Shown here: one piece after another, positions 1 to 5,991 of the stretch
Numbering within the stretch: position 1 is the stretch's first letter
Layout of the letters: each line of letters begins with the position of its first letter
DNA from: JAYVJH01 sp043777595
GTDB taxonomy: Bacteria; Bacteroidota; Bacteroidia; Cytophagales; Spirosomataceae
Direction: 5' to 3'
Assembly (NCBI GenBank): GCA_043777595.1
Contig: JAYWHT010000109.1
Location: forward strand, 1 to 7,676
DNA: 7,676 bases
Translations under genes and position numbers: made by a program
The notes under the pieces: generated by a model
Seen by the model: only the letters and a program-made list of their open reading frames with translations
What the model was told of the DNA's origin: nothing
The model's database searches: none

Positions 1-1484
1 AGTAGTTTTGATGTATGATGTATGATAGTTGATGTAGGGCGATGTTTAGTTTGAGATAACTCATTTTCAACATCTAATGTCCGCTGTCCAAAGTCCACAG
101 CAGCTACACCACCTTGGGCTTCAATGACCAAATTTATAGCTTGGCACAGACTTGTATCATCGCAACCTACGGCTATGATATTGTGCGAGTCGTGGGCAAC
201 TGACGAGGCGATTGCGCCAGATTTTAAACCAAAGTTCTTTACAAAACCTATCGCCACAGGTGCATCAGAGTAGCGATTGACGACTGCAATTTTGAGAATG
301 TCTCGGCTTGTATCGGCAACAATCTGTCCATTTTCAATCAAGGCTGACAACTGCAATTCATTTGTAATCAACTGGCCATTGAGTGCTTCGATAACTCGAA
401 TAGAGGCCGTCTTTAAATTTGTATATATCTCAAAATCAGTAATCTGTCGTGTCGAACAATTAAATTTATTAACGATTTTACTTTGAACATTCACAATCAA
501 CGACTGGCCATCATTGGCTACCAACTGGCCATTGATATACGTTTGTTCAACTTTAAATTCTGATAAATTATTGACCAAAATAAAATCGGCAAAGTCGTCT
601 TTTCGTAGTAGCCCTACATTGAGATTATAGTGCAAAACAGGATTCAGACAAGCCGCTTGCAGTACATCAAACAGTCCATGGCCTTTGGCCAATGCCCGTT
701 TGACCAACTGATTGATATGCCCTTCGGCCAAATTGTCGGGGTGTTTGTCGTCTGAGCAGAACATGATTTTTGATGGAAACTCGCTAATCAATGGCTCTAA
801 GGCTTCAAAGTTTTTGGCGGCACTGCCTTCTCTGATAATGATATTCATGCCCCGTTGTACTTTATTCAAGGCTTCGGCATAACTAAAACATTCGTGGTCG
901 GTACTGATGCCCGCCGAGATGTATTTTTGGGCGGCATCGCCTCGTAGCCCTGGCGCATGGCCATCTATGGGTTTGTTTTGGTCTTTGGCCAACTGAATTT
1001 TGAGCAGCATATCCACGTCGTCGTTCAGCACCGCTGGGAAGTTCATGACTTCGGCCAAATAGCCAATTTCGGGCATGGCCAACAACTGCCGAATGTCGTC
1101 GGAGGTGATGGTTGCTCCTGCCGTCTCAAAGGTTGTTGCTGGCACGCAGGAAGGCGCACCAAAACAAAATTTAAAAGGCACATTTCGGGCATCGTCAATC
1201 ATATATTTTACGCCTTCTACGCCCAACACATTACCGATTTCGTGCGGGTCTGAGACCGTCCCGACTGTACCATGCACCACTGCCAGCCGTGCAAACTGCG
1301 TAGGCGTAAGCATCGAACTCTCGATGTGGACGTGAGAGTCTATAAAACCTGGCAATAAATAAGGCTCACCGATGCGTTCATCGGCGAGCCTTGTAACGGC
1401 ACTAATACGTTGATTTTCAACGGTTACCAAAGCAAAATAAATTGTTCGGTTAAATAAGTCAATGAAATTGGCAGTGAGCGTCAT
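1..1484 (-). CDS. ade: adenine deaminase, 3' end outside the window
   Basis: Hydrolyses adenine to hypoxanthine and ammonia in purine salvage; a cytoplasmic metal-dependent amidohydrolase. The reading frame is open from the ATG at 1484 to the left edge, about 494 codons, so the stop lies outside. The translation carries the family's landmarks: GFIDSHVHIESSML (residues 46-59, metal-binding HVH at 51-53), HGTVGTVSDPHEIGNVLGVE (71-90), GAPSCVPAT (109-117), GHAPGLRG (175-182), TDHECF (195-200), CSDDKHPDNL (243-252), then the C-terminal domain with DILKIAVVNRY and SSVAHDSHNII. The start is fixed by the 4-bp ATGA overlap with the stop of the upstream DUF5618-like gene, which implies translational coupling. 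Oddity: after the GGVAAVDFG segment the family usually runs quickly into an LPLPIAGLMS-like motif; here roughly 25 extra residues, rich in Ser, Thr and His, are encoded by 7-bp repeats before the window ends. The identification is secure; whether the C-terminus is intact cannot be seen. Confidence 0.96.
   Translation of the reverse strand, partial: MTLTANFIDLFNRTIYFALVTVENQRISAVTRLADERIGEPYLLPGFIDSHVHIESSMLTPTQFARLAVVHGTVGTVSDPHEIGNVLGVEGVKYMIDDARNVPFKFCFGAPSCVPATTFETAGATITSDDIRQLLAMPEIGYLAEVMNFPAVLNDDVDMLLKIQLAKDQNKPIDGHAPGLRGDAAQKYISAGISTDHECFSYAEALNKVQRGMNIIIREGSAAKNFEALEPLISEFPSKIMFCSDDKHPDNLAEGHINQLVKRALAKGHGLFDVLQAACLNPVLHYNLNVGLLRKDDFADFILVNNLSEFKVEQTYINGQLVANDGQSLIVNVQSKIVNKFNCSTRQITDFEIYTNLKTASIRVIEALNGQLITNELQLSALIENGQIVADTSRDILKIAVVNRYSDAPVAIGFVKNFGLKSGAIASSVAHDSHNIIAVGCDDTSLCQAINLVIEAQGGVAAVDFGQRTLDVENELSQTKHRPTSTIIHHTSKL
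4..38. repeat. heptanucleotide tandem repeat inside ade
   Basis: Five consecutive 7-bp units, each ending in G, run AGTTTTG, ATGTATG, ATGTATG, ATAGTTG, ATGTAGG. After a GCG interruption the start of another unit (ATGTTTA) follows at 42. Two units are identical and the others diverged. The array may continue beyond the left edge. It is read in frame on the minus strand as a low-complexity Ser/Thr/Ile/His segment of ade. Three units make 21 bp, so a gain or loss of three keeps the frame while other changes would shift it. Confidence 0.7.
79..99. repeat. second short heptad run (GTCCnnn x3) inside ade
   Basis: Three successive 7-bp units begin with GTCC: GTCCGCT, GTCCAAA, GTCCACA. They lie about 40 bp from the ATGTATG-type heptads and on the same side of the ade C-terminal domain. 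Three units are few and the match is only four of seven bases, so chance is possible. The shared 7-bp period with the neighbouring array makes it worth recording. The segment encodes part of VDFGQR on the minus strand. Confidence 0.4.
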
Positions 1485-1867
1485 ATCGCTGTGGTTGGCT
1501 TTTTGGTTTCAACCCATTTTACAATTTGTTCCGCATATTCAAGACCAGTCGATGCTACTTTAACTGATGGGTTGCCATCGTAACCCAACGACAAATGAAG
1601 CGTGTCGTAAGCGGCATCAAAAGTACCCGTCATTTTTCGGTCTAATTTTGCTAATTCACTTTTATACCATTCTACTGACTTTCGGCCTTTGGATTTGGTA
1701 CCCAAAAGGCCATCTAATGCTACCAAAATACCCGAATATGCCGCATGACCTGCCAATTTTACATACTTACGGTCCTGATAAAAGCCGTCTTCTTTACGGG
1801 CTTTTTCTCTTAATATTTCTTTGGCATTGTCAATATACCGATGTGCTTCTTGTGTTGTATTATTCAT
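1481..1867 (-). CDS. DUF5618-like small protein of unknown function
   Basis: A 128-residue, charged, apparently soluble protein with no signal peptide and no membrane segment. From memory it resembles the DUF5618 family of Bacteroidota: an N-terminal helix with AKEILREKA (15-23), a central AGHAAYSGILVALDGLLG stretch (39-56), KSVEWYKSEL, then a YDTLHLSLGYDG motif and a C-terminal helix ending in EQIVKWVETKK. The mainly helical pattern with an AAYSG core recalls small HEPN-like helical bundles, but I see no RxxxxH catalytic motif and make no functional claim. The gene starts 15 bp after the fba stop, without an obvious Shine-Dalgarno sequence (the spacer is ATTAAGATTGGTGTT), and its TGA overlaps the ATG of ade. 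It therefore very probably shares a transcript with both. Real gene: near certain. Family name: fairly likely, and checkable by a Pfam search. Confidence 0.85.
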   Translation of the reverse strand: MNNTTQEAHRYIDNAKEILREKARKEDGFYQDRKYVKLAGHAAYSGILVALDGLLGTKSKGRKSVEWYKSELAKLDRKMTGTFDAAYDTLHLSLGYDGNPSVKVASTGLEYAEQIVKWVETKKPTTAI

Positions 1868-1882
1868 AACACCAATCTTAAT

Positions 1883-2962
1883 TTACGAAAGTCTGTTGAT
1901 ACAATTCAAGTCTTCAAAGGCAACTGTAAGGCGTTTTACTACACTTTCTTCGCTTTTGCGTAGCCACACACGTGGGTCGTAGTATTTTTTGTTTGGCACA
2001 TCTGACCCTTCTGGGTTGCCGAGTTGTGCTTGAAGGTAGTCTTTTTTGTCGTTATAATAACCCAACATACCGTCCCACGATGCCCACTGAATGTCGGTAT
2101 CTATGTTCATCTTGATAGCACCGTACTTGATAGCCTCACGGATTTCGTCACGGCTACTACCCGAGCCCCCATGAAAAACAAAATTTACAGGCAAGTCGCC
2201 AGTGTTGTACTTGGCTTTAATAAAATCTTGTGAATTTTTAAGAATAATCGGCGACAGTTTTACGTTGCCAGGCTTATAAACACCGTGAACATTGCCAAAA
2301 GCAGCGGCAATAGTAAAACGGTCAGATATTTTCTTTAATTCTTCATAAGCATAGGCCACCTCTGAGGGCTGTGTATAGAGCTTCGAGCTGTCCACGTCAG
2401 AGTTATCGACACCGTCTTCTTCACCACCTGTTACGCCCAATTCTATTTCGAGAGTCATACCCATTTTGGACATTCTTTCAAAATATCTGGCACAAATCTC
2501 AATATTTTCTTCGATTGGCTCTTCCGACAAATCTAACATATGCGAACTATACAATGGCTTGCCATGCTGCTCAAAATACCGCTCACCTGCCGTCAATAGT
2601 CCGTCTATCCAAGGTAATAGTTTTTTGGCGCAATGGTCAGTGTGCAATATCACAGGCACGCCATAAAGTTCGGCCATTTGATGGACGTGCAACGCCCCCG
2701 AAATCGAGCCAGCGATTGATGCTTCTTGATTTTTGTTTGGCAAACTTTTGCCTGCATAAAAACTACCACCACCGTTTGAAAACTGAACAATAACGGGTGA
2801 ATTGACTGCCTTGGCCGTTTCTAAAACAGCATTGATAGAGTTTGTACCAACAACATTGACGGCTGGGAGTGCATAGTCGTTTTGGTTGGCATGTGCAAAA
2901 ATTTCACTGACACCGTCGCCAGTTACTACACCCGCCTTAAATCTTGGAGTGAGGTCGTTCAT
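1883..2962 (-). CDS. fba: class II fructose-bisphosphate aldolase
   Basis: Reversibly cleaves fructose 1,6-bisphosphate into dihydroxyacetone phosphate and glyceraldehyde 3-phosphate in glycolysis and gluconeogenesis; cytoplasmic and zinc-dependent. At 359 residues it has the length of E. coli FbaA and aligns with it almost without gaps. Catalytic Asp109 and zinc ligand His110 sit in HTDHCAKKLLPWIDGLL; Glu174 lies in LEIELGVTGGEEDGVDNS with Glu181/Glu182; zinc ligands His226 (FGNVHGVYKPGN) and His264 (FVFHGGSGSS) are present, as is MNIDTDIQWA (285-294). The C-terminal QLGNPEG and NKKYYDPRVWLR blocks complete the class IIA signature. The start is the ATG preceded by AAAAAATTTAACCT, an A/T-rich leader without a Shine-Dalgarno motif. 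It is first in the leftward fba, DUF5618-like, ade cluster. All key residues are present, so it should be active. Confidence 0.98.
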   Translation of the reverse strand: MNDLTPRFKAGVVTGDGVSEIFAHANQNDYALPAVNVVGTNSINAVLETAKAVNSPVIVQFSNGGGSFYAGKSLPNKNQEASIAGSISGALHVHQMAELYGVPVILHTDHCAKKLLPWIDGLLTAGERYFEQHGKPLYSSHMLDLSEEPIEENIEICARYFERMSKMGMTLEIELGVTGGEEDGVDNSDVDSSKLYTQPSEVAYAYEELKKISDRFTIAAAFGNVHGVYKPGNVKLSPIILKNSQDFIKAKYNTGDLPVNFVFHGGSGSSRDEIREAIKYGAIKMNIDTDIQWASWDGMLGYYNDKKDYLQAQLGNPEGSDVPNKKYYDPRVWLRKSEESVVKRLTVAFEDLNCINRLS

Positions 2963-3001
2963 AGGTTAAATTTTTTGAGGATTATTTGATGATAAAATTG
3001 C

Positions 3002-3019
3002 GTGATTTCTTTAAATCAC
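3002..3019. other. small hairpin between murI and fba
   Basis: A perfect 7-bp inverted repeat, GTGATTT (3002-3008) and AAATCAC (3013-3019), with a 4-base loop CTTT. No long T run follows on either strand, so it is not a clear intrinsic terminator. It would lie in the 5' leader of the fba transcript, or downstream of murI. The low GC content makes it a weak structure. Confidence 0.3.
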
Positions 3020-3059
3020 TCACTTACATTGACTTAGACCGCAAGTTACTAATTTTTGA

Positions 3060-3089
3060 CAAATTACATCAAACATTATTCTCCACAAA
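3060..3089 (-). promoter_or_regulatory. weak candidate promoter of fba
   Basis: Read on the minus strand, TTTG (3089-3086) is followed 19 bases later by TAATTTG (3066-3060). The Bacteroidota consensus is TTTG, 17-23 bases, TAnnTTTG; this copy lacks one base in the -7 element. It would start transcription about 90 bp upstream of the fba ATG. It is the best match I see in the 161-bp gap, but the match is imperfect. Confidence 0.3.
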
Positions 3090-3123
3090 TCTAACTGACT
3101 GCACGCACATACAACAGAATATT

Positions 3124-3945
3124 TCAGAATAATACAATCTGCTGGCTTTGAATAGGCTGGCCAAAAAACAGGGCTGATTGTCGGTCAAAATTAACGGTAG
3201 AATCTGTTGTATGAAAAACCTGATGGCCGTTTTTTGAGCAACGGCTTTCTATTTCTGGGTGTCGGACCAAGTAGTTTTTGAGACTTTGGGCTACGATTTC
3301 TCCCTGCGAAACAACCTGAATATGTGTCGGCAAGAACTGGCGTATTTTGTCAATCAACAACGGGTAGTGCGTGCAGCCCAGCAAAATGGTATCGATAGTT
3401 GGCGATTGTTTCAGTAAATTGTCAATATGTTGTTTTATAAAATAGTCTGCCCCCGAGCTGTTACTTTCGCCATTTTCGACCAGCGGCACCCACATTGGAC
3501 AGGCTTCTTGGTAAACAATACTGTCTGCAAAAAACCGATTGATTTCGATTAAATATGACCCTGAAGCCACCGTACCAGCCGTAGCAAAGACACCTATTTG
3601 TTTGGTTTTAGAATAATTGCCAATCACCTCGGCAGTAGGTCTGATTACACCCAGCACTCGTTTGTTTGGGGCAATTTGCTCTAAATCAATCTGTTGAATG
3701 TTTCTCAATGCTTTGGCTGAGGCAGTGTTGCAAGCCAAAATAACAAGTTCACAGCCCTGCTCAAACAAATACTGCACGGCTTCGAGGGTATAATGATAGA
3801 CGGTTTCAAACGAGCGAGTACCGTAGGGACTGCGGGCGTTGTCGCCCAAATACAGATAGTCATAATCAGGCATCAATTTGACAAACTCACGCAAGACCGT
3901 TAGCCCACCAAAACCAGAATCAAAAACACCAATGGGAGATTTCAT
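3124..3945 (-). CDS. murI: glutamate racemase
   Basis: Converts L-glutamate to D-glutamate for peptidoglycan synthesis, without a cofactor, in the cytoplasm. The 273 residues match the family's usual length. Landmarks: IGVFDSGFGGLTVLREF (5-21) with Asp9 and Ser10; YLGDNARSPYG (32-42); the first catalytic cysteine Cys72 in ILACNTASAKAL; GVIRPTAEVI (99-108); and the second catalytic cysteine Cys191 with His193 in LLGCTHYPLL. The GVIRPTAE form, rather than the GVIEPG of many other phyla, fits Bacteroidota in my recollection. The ATG overlaps the stop of the upstream membrane-protein gene by 4 bp (ATGA, 3942-3945), so the two are probably translationally coupled. No terminator-like hairpin with a T tract is visible after the stop. 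Confidence 0.97.
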   Translation of the reverse strand: MKSPIGVFDSGFGGLTVLREFVKLMPDYDYLYLGDNARSPYGTRSFETVYHYTLEAVQYLFEQGCELVILACNTASAKALRNIQQIDLEQIAPNKRVLGVIRPTAEVIGNYSKTKQIGVFATAGTVASGSYLIEINRFFADSIVYQEACPMWVPLVENGESNSSGADYFIKQHIDNLLKQSPTIDTILLGCTHYPLLIDKIRQFLPTHIQVVSQGEIVAQSLKNYLVRHPEIESRCSKNGHQVFHTTDSTVNFDRQSALFFGQPIQSQQIVLF

Positions 3946-4454
3946 TTTTGAGATTTAACAATTTCGTTGTAACGTTCCACTGCTTTGCGTTTGAGAGCGT
4001 AAGATTTTTTCTTGGCCGAACTACTCGCAAAAGGTAAGGTAACAAGGCCAACCACACCCAAAATAGAACCAATAACTTGACCGACAAAGCTCGATGAACG
4101 GCCTGTAAAAACCGAAGAAATTAAAGAAGCCATTGAAGCCACAATCAGTACACCAAGTAATATGACAATAAAAAATACAATACCAATTATGGTTTTCGAG
4201 TTGTTCATTTCGATTTTAGATTCTGCCAAATACCTATCAACTTGTTGGTCATGGGTATTTTTTAGCATAAACTCTAATTCTGAATCAGTCAATGGCTTAT
4301 AGCCTTTAAGATAATACGTGTTATGTTCGGTTTTACCGATTTTAATAGTATCAGCACGATTTTCAACAACCGAGTCGGCCACTACGACATGACTACTTCC
4401 ATAGCTGAGGCTGATGGTACAAAACAAAAGCAATATTGAGAAGTAGGCTTTCAT
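3942..4454 (-). CDS. exported/membrane protein of unknown function
   Basis: I do not recognise a family for these 170 residues. Visible: an N-terminal signal peptide (residues 1-20, KAYFSILLLFCTISLSYG) with likely cleavage near the GSS; a polar segment (21-86) with TIKIGKTEHNTYYLKGYKPL and an acidic patch PLTDSELEFML; a strong hydrophobic segment (88-112, TIIGIVFFIVILLGVLIVAS); a short Ser-rich loop (TGRSSS); a second hydrophobic segment (124-143, VGQVIGSILGVVGLVTLPFA); and a basic, helical C-terminal tail (146-170, AKKKSYALKRKAVERYNEI). This suggests a protein with about 65 residues outside the inner membrane, two membrane passes and a charged tail. Its TGA overlaps the ATG of murI by 4 bp, so it is co-translated with murI; a role near the cell envelope is possible but unproven. 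Upstream is the structured repeat region. Confidence 0.8.
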   Translation of the reverse strand: MKAYFSILLLFCTISLSYGSSHVVVADSVVENRADTIKIGKTEHNTYYLKGYKPLTDSELEFMLKNTHDQQVDRYLAESKIEMNNSKTIIGIVFFIVILLGVLIVASMASLISSVFTGRSSSFVGQVIGSILGVVGLVTLPFASSSAKKKSYALKRKAVERYNEIVKSQK

Positions 4455-4491
4455 GGGTCAGTATGATTTTTTTTATCAGTCAAAAACGATA

Positions 4492-4612
4492 CATCGCCCA
4501 GAGGGCTTGCAACAGCTATCACTCGGCAGAACCGAGCGATGGCTCAGAGCCATGCACCGCCAGAGCCAGTGCAACAGTCTTCAATCGGTAGAAGCGAGCG
4601 AGTGAAGACTGT
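4492..4612. repeat. two-copy imperfect repeat with hairpins (REP-like element)
   Basis: Fills most of the 199-bp gap between folE and the membrane-protein gene. Two direct copies, 4492-4539 and 4555-4601, align by hand at 36 of 48 columns with one gap; their spacing is 62 bp at the shared GCGAGCGA end. Conserved blocks are CCAGAG, TGCAACAG, TCGG-AGAA and GCGAGCGA. Each copy folds on itself. In the first, AGCTATCACTCGG (4514-4526) pairs with CCGAGCGATGGCT (4532-4544) around a CAGAA loop, with one mismatch and one G-T pair. In the second, ACAGTCTTCA (4574-4583) pairs perfectly with TGAAGACTGT (4603-4612). A perfect palindrome, ATGGCTC-A-GAGCCAT (4539-4553), lies between them. No coding sequence is evident. 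A REP/BIME-like dispersed repeat or a structured leader RNA are both possible. Confidence 0.6.
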
Positions 4613-4653
4613 CGCTCGTTCTACAAAGTTATGCCGTTGTTTGTACTCAGTTT

Positions 4654-5364
4654 CTATCCATTGTAAACATACTTCAAAAATTCATCTTTTGTGGCATCTT
4701 CCTTAAATTTACCACCATAAAAAGCCGTAATTGTACTACTTGAATCGTCCTTGATACCCCGAGACGACACGCACAAATGCTTGGCATCGAGCAACACGGC
4801 CACGTTGTCGGTCTTTAATATTCTCGACAACTCTTCGCCAATCTGTACCGTGAGCCGCTCTTGAACTTGTGGCCGTTTGGCAAAATACTGCACAATTCGA
4901 TTGAGTTTTGACAACCCAATAACCTGCCCTGATGAGATATATGCCACGTGGGCTTTGCCAAAAATAGGTACAAAGTGATGCTCACAATTAGAATAAAAAC
5001 TAATATCTCGCTCAACGAGCATTTCGTTGTATTGGTATTTGTTTTCAAAAAGCGTAATCTTGGGCTTATTGGCGGGATTGAGGCCGCTAAAAATTTCTTG
5101 CACATACATCTTAGCCACGCGCCGAGGCGAGCCTTTGAGGCTGTCGTCGGTCATGTCCATACCCAAAGTGTGCATGATAGCTCTAAAATGGTCTTCTATT
5201 GCAGCAATTTTTTCTTTGTCCGACATCTCAAAGGCATCAGCTCTCATGGGTGTTTCGGCGTTGCTGCTGGCTATATGTTCATCGCCAAACGACTCAATCA
5301 TTTCTAAGTCAATCGGCTCTAAATCAATCAACTGGGTATTCAACAAAGTTGCGTTCGGTCTCAT
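4654..5364 (-). CDS. folE: GTP cyclohydrolase I, type 1
   Basis: Converts GTP to 7,8-dihydroneopterin triphosphate, the first step towards folate, tetrahydropterins and (through QueD) queuosine; a cytoplasmic zinc enzyme. The 236 residues contain the whole catalytic domain: SPRRVAKMYVQEIFSGL (79-95), FYSNCEHHFVPIFGKAHVAY (123-142) with zinc ligands Cys127 and His130 and catalytic His129, VIGLSKLNRIVQYFAKRPQV (148-167) followed by QERLT, and KHLCVSSRGIKDD (195-207) with His196 and zinc ligand Cys198. The first ~45 residues are acidic and not conserved. The start is uncertain: the first ATG (5364) gives a 41-bp overlap with the upstream pterin-synthase gene, while Met22 (5301) would start 22 bp after that gene's stop. 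Neither has a Shine-Dalgarno motif. The two genes almost certainly form an operon in which the product of this enzyme feeds the other. Confidence 0.97.
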   Translation of the reverse strand: MRPNATLLNTQLIDLEPIDLEMIESFGDEHIASSNAETPMRADAFEMSDKEKIAAIEDHFRAIMHTLGMDMTDDSLKGSPRRVAKMYVQEIFSGLNPANKPKITLFENKYQYNEMLVERDISFYSNCEHHFVPIFGKAHVAYISSGQVIGLSKLNRIVQYFAKRPQVQERLTVQIGEELSRILKTDNVAVLLDAKHLCVSSRGIKDDSSSTITAFYGGKFKEDATKDEFLKYVYNG

Positions 5365-5743
5365 ATAATCTGACTTGGATTTTAAATTTTGGGTCTAAAT
5401 GTTGTACTAAAATAGTATAAATCACGATAGCCATATTTTCGGCAGACGGATTCAGATCTTTGAACTCTTGGGTGTCCAAATTTAGGTTTTTATGGTCAAA
5501 TCGGCTCACGATTTGCTCGTCTATTATGTCCGACAATACTTTGAGGTCGATCACATAGCCGCTATCAGCATCAATCTCGCCAACAACTCTCACAATCAAG
5601 TCGTAGTTGTGGCCATGATAATTGGTGTTATTGCATTTGCCATAAATGGCTGTATTCTTTTCGTCCGTCCACAACGGATTATTCAAACGGTGTGCCGCAT
5701 TGAAGTGCGCCTTTCGGAACACAGCAACTTTGTTGTTATTCAT
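5324..5743 (-). CDS. 6-pyruvoyltetrahydropterin synthase / QueD family protein
   Basis: A COG0720 (PTPS/QueD) enzyme of 139 residues, acting on dihydroneopterin triphosphate. Zinc ligands are His18 (FNAAHRL), His43 and His45 (YHGHNY). The catalytic set is visible: Cys37 (GKCNNTNYHGH), Asp83 and His84 (RFDHKNLN), and Glu128 for pterin binding (LYETERNFVEY). The Cys-to-His spacing is C-x5-HGH, as in animal PTPS, not C-x3-HGH as in E. coli QueD. That leaves two options: 6-pyruvoyl-tetrahydropterin (BH4-type pterins) or 6-carboxy-tetrahydropterin for queuosine. Context is mixed: folE directly downstream suits both, while the YhhQ-type transporter upstream favours queuosine. Automated annotation would probably say queD; I leave the symbol blank because the motif argues against certainty. 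The ATG at 5743 is preceded by an A/T-rich leader and, 45 bp further up, by a strong hairpin. Confidence 0.93.
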   Translation of the reverse strand: MNNNKVAVFRKAHFNAAHRLNNPLWTDEKNTAIYGKCNNTNYHGHNYDLIVRVVGEIDADSGYVIDLKVLSDIIDEQIVSRFDHKNLNLDTQEFKDLNPSAENMAIVIYTILVQHLDPKFKIQVRLYETERNFVEYPVD

Positions 5744-5787
5744 AGATAAATTTAGTAAAAATTTTCAGTAAATTTAGATTTTGCGTT

Positions 5788-5820
5788 AGGGAAGCCTTCG
5801 CTTGGAGCGAAGGCTTCCTT
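5788..5820. other. strong hairpin upstream of the PTPS/QueD gene
   Basis: A perfect 13-bp inverted repeat: GGAAGCCTTCGCT (5790-5802) pairs with AGCGAAGGCTTCC (5806-5818) around a 3-base loop, extended by one G-T and one A-T pair. The stem is GC-rich in an AT-rich region. On the minus strand it lies 172 bp after the transporter stop and 45 bp before the next ATG. The bases after it (CTAACGCAAAATC) contain no T tract, so it is not a canonical intrinsic terminator. It could be a processing or stability hairpin, an attenuator, or a REP-like repeat. A further AGGCTTC copy sits at 5824-5830. Confidence 0.6.
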
Positions 5821-5910
5821 GCCAGGCTTCTTTCTATATTATTTTTGAGTTGATAAATTTCAAGCCGACGAATCACCAGAAAGTTTGTCTGCAACATTCC
5901 ATCGACGGGC

Positions 5911-5926
5911 GAGCCACATTTGGCTC
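5911..5926. other. short hairpin in the gap downstream of the transporter
   Basis: GAGCCA (5911-5916) and TGGCTC (5921-5926) pair perfectly around CATT, 66 bp after the transporter stop on the minus strand. No T run follows. The stretch just before it (TGCAACA at 5890-5896, GCGAGC at 5909-5914) recalls conserved blocks of the 4492-4612 repeat, so this may be a decayed relative. The rest of the 248-bp gap (5744-5991) is AT-rich with no gene I can support. Confidence 0.3.
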
Positions 5927-5991
5927 TCTTGTAGGTATTCAACAATTAGACAACACTAAATTTGAAATAATTGTTTGTTTTTGGACCAATT

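Noticed and set aside
369..535. Exact 14-bp repeat CAACTGGCCATTGA at 369-382 and 522-535, with a variant at 501
   Set aside because: Both copies encode expected family residues (NGQLV and NGQLI) in ade, so the repeat is explained by similar peptides and codon use.
957..1335. Plus-strand open frames opposite ade
   Set aside because: They lie entirely antisense to a strongly conserved ade coding region, with no family resemblance and no promoter; typical shadows.
2024..2793. Plus-strand open frames opposite fba, up to 140 codons
   Set aside because: Antisense to the fully conserved aldolase, with Arg/His/Cys-rich low-quality translations; shadows.
4624..4631. TAACTTTG on the minus strand, an exact TAnnTTTG element upstream of the repeat region
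   Set aside because: No TTTG or TTG lies 17-23 bases upstream, so it is not supported as a promoter.
4815..5420. Overlapping open frames on both strands across folE
   Set aside because: All lie within folE or its junction with the next gene and show no recognisable domain; the folE and PTPS frames explain the conservation.
5736..5945. 69-codon minus-strand frame across the gap before the PTPS/QueD gene
   Set aside because: It runs through the strong hairpin and an AT-rich leader, and the translation has no domain or signal; spurious.
5744..5991. preQ1 riboswitch in the leaders of the queuosine-linked genes
   Set aside because: I looked on the minus strand here and in 6778-6870 for a preQ1-I-like stem with an A-rich tail and found none. 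The one strong hairpin does not fit.
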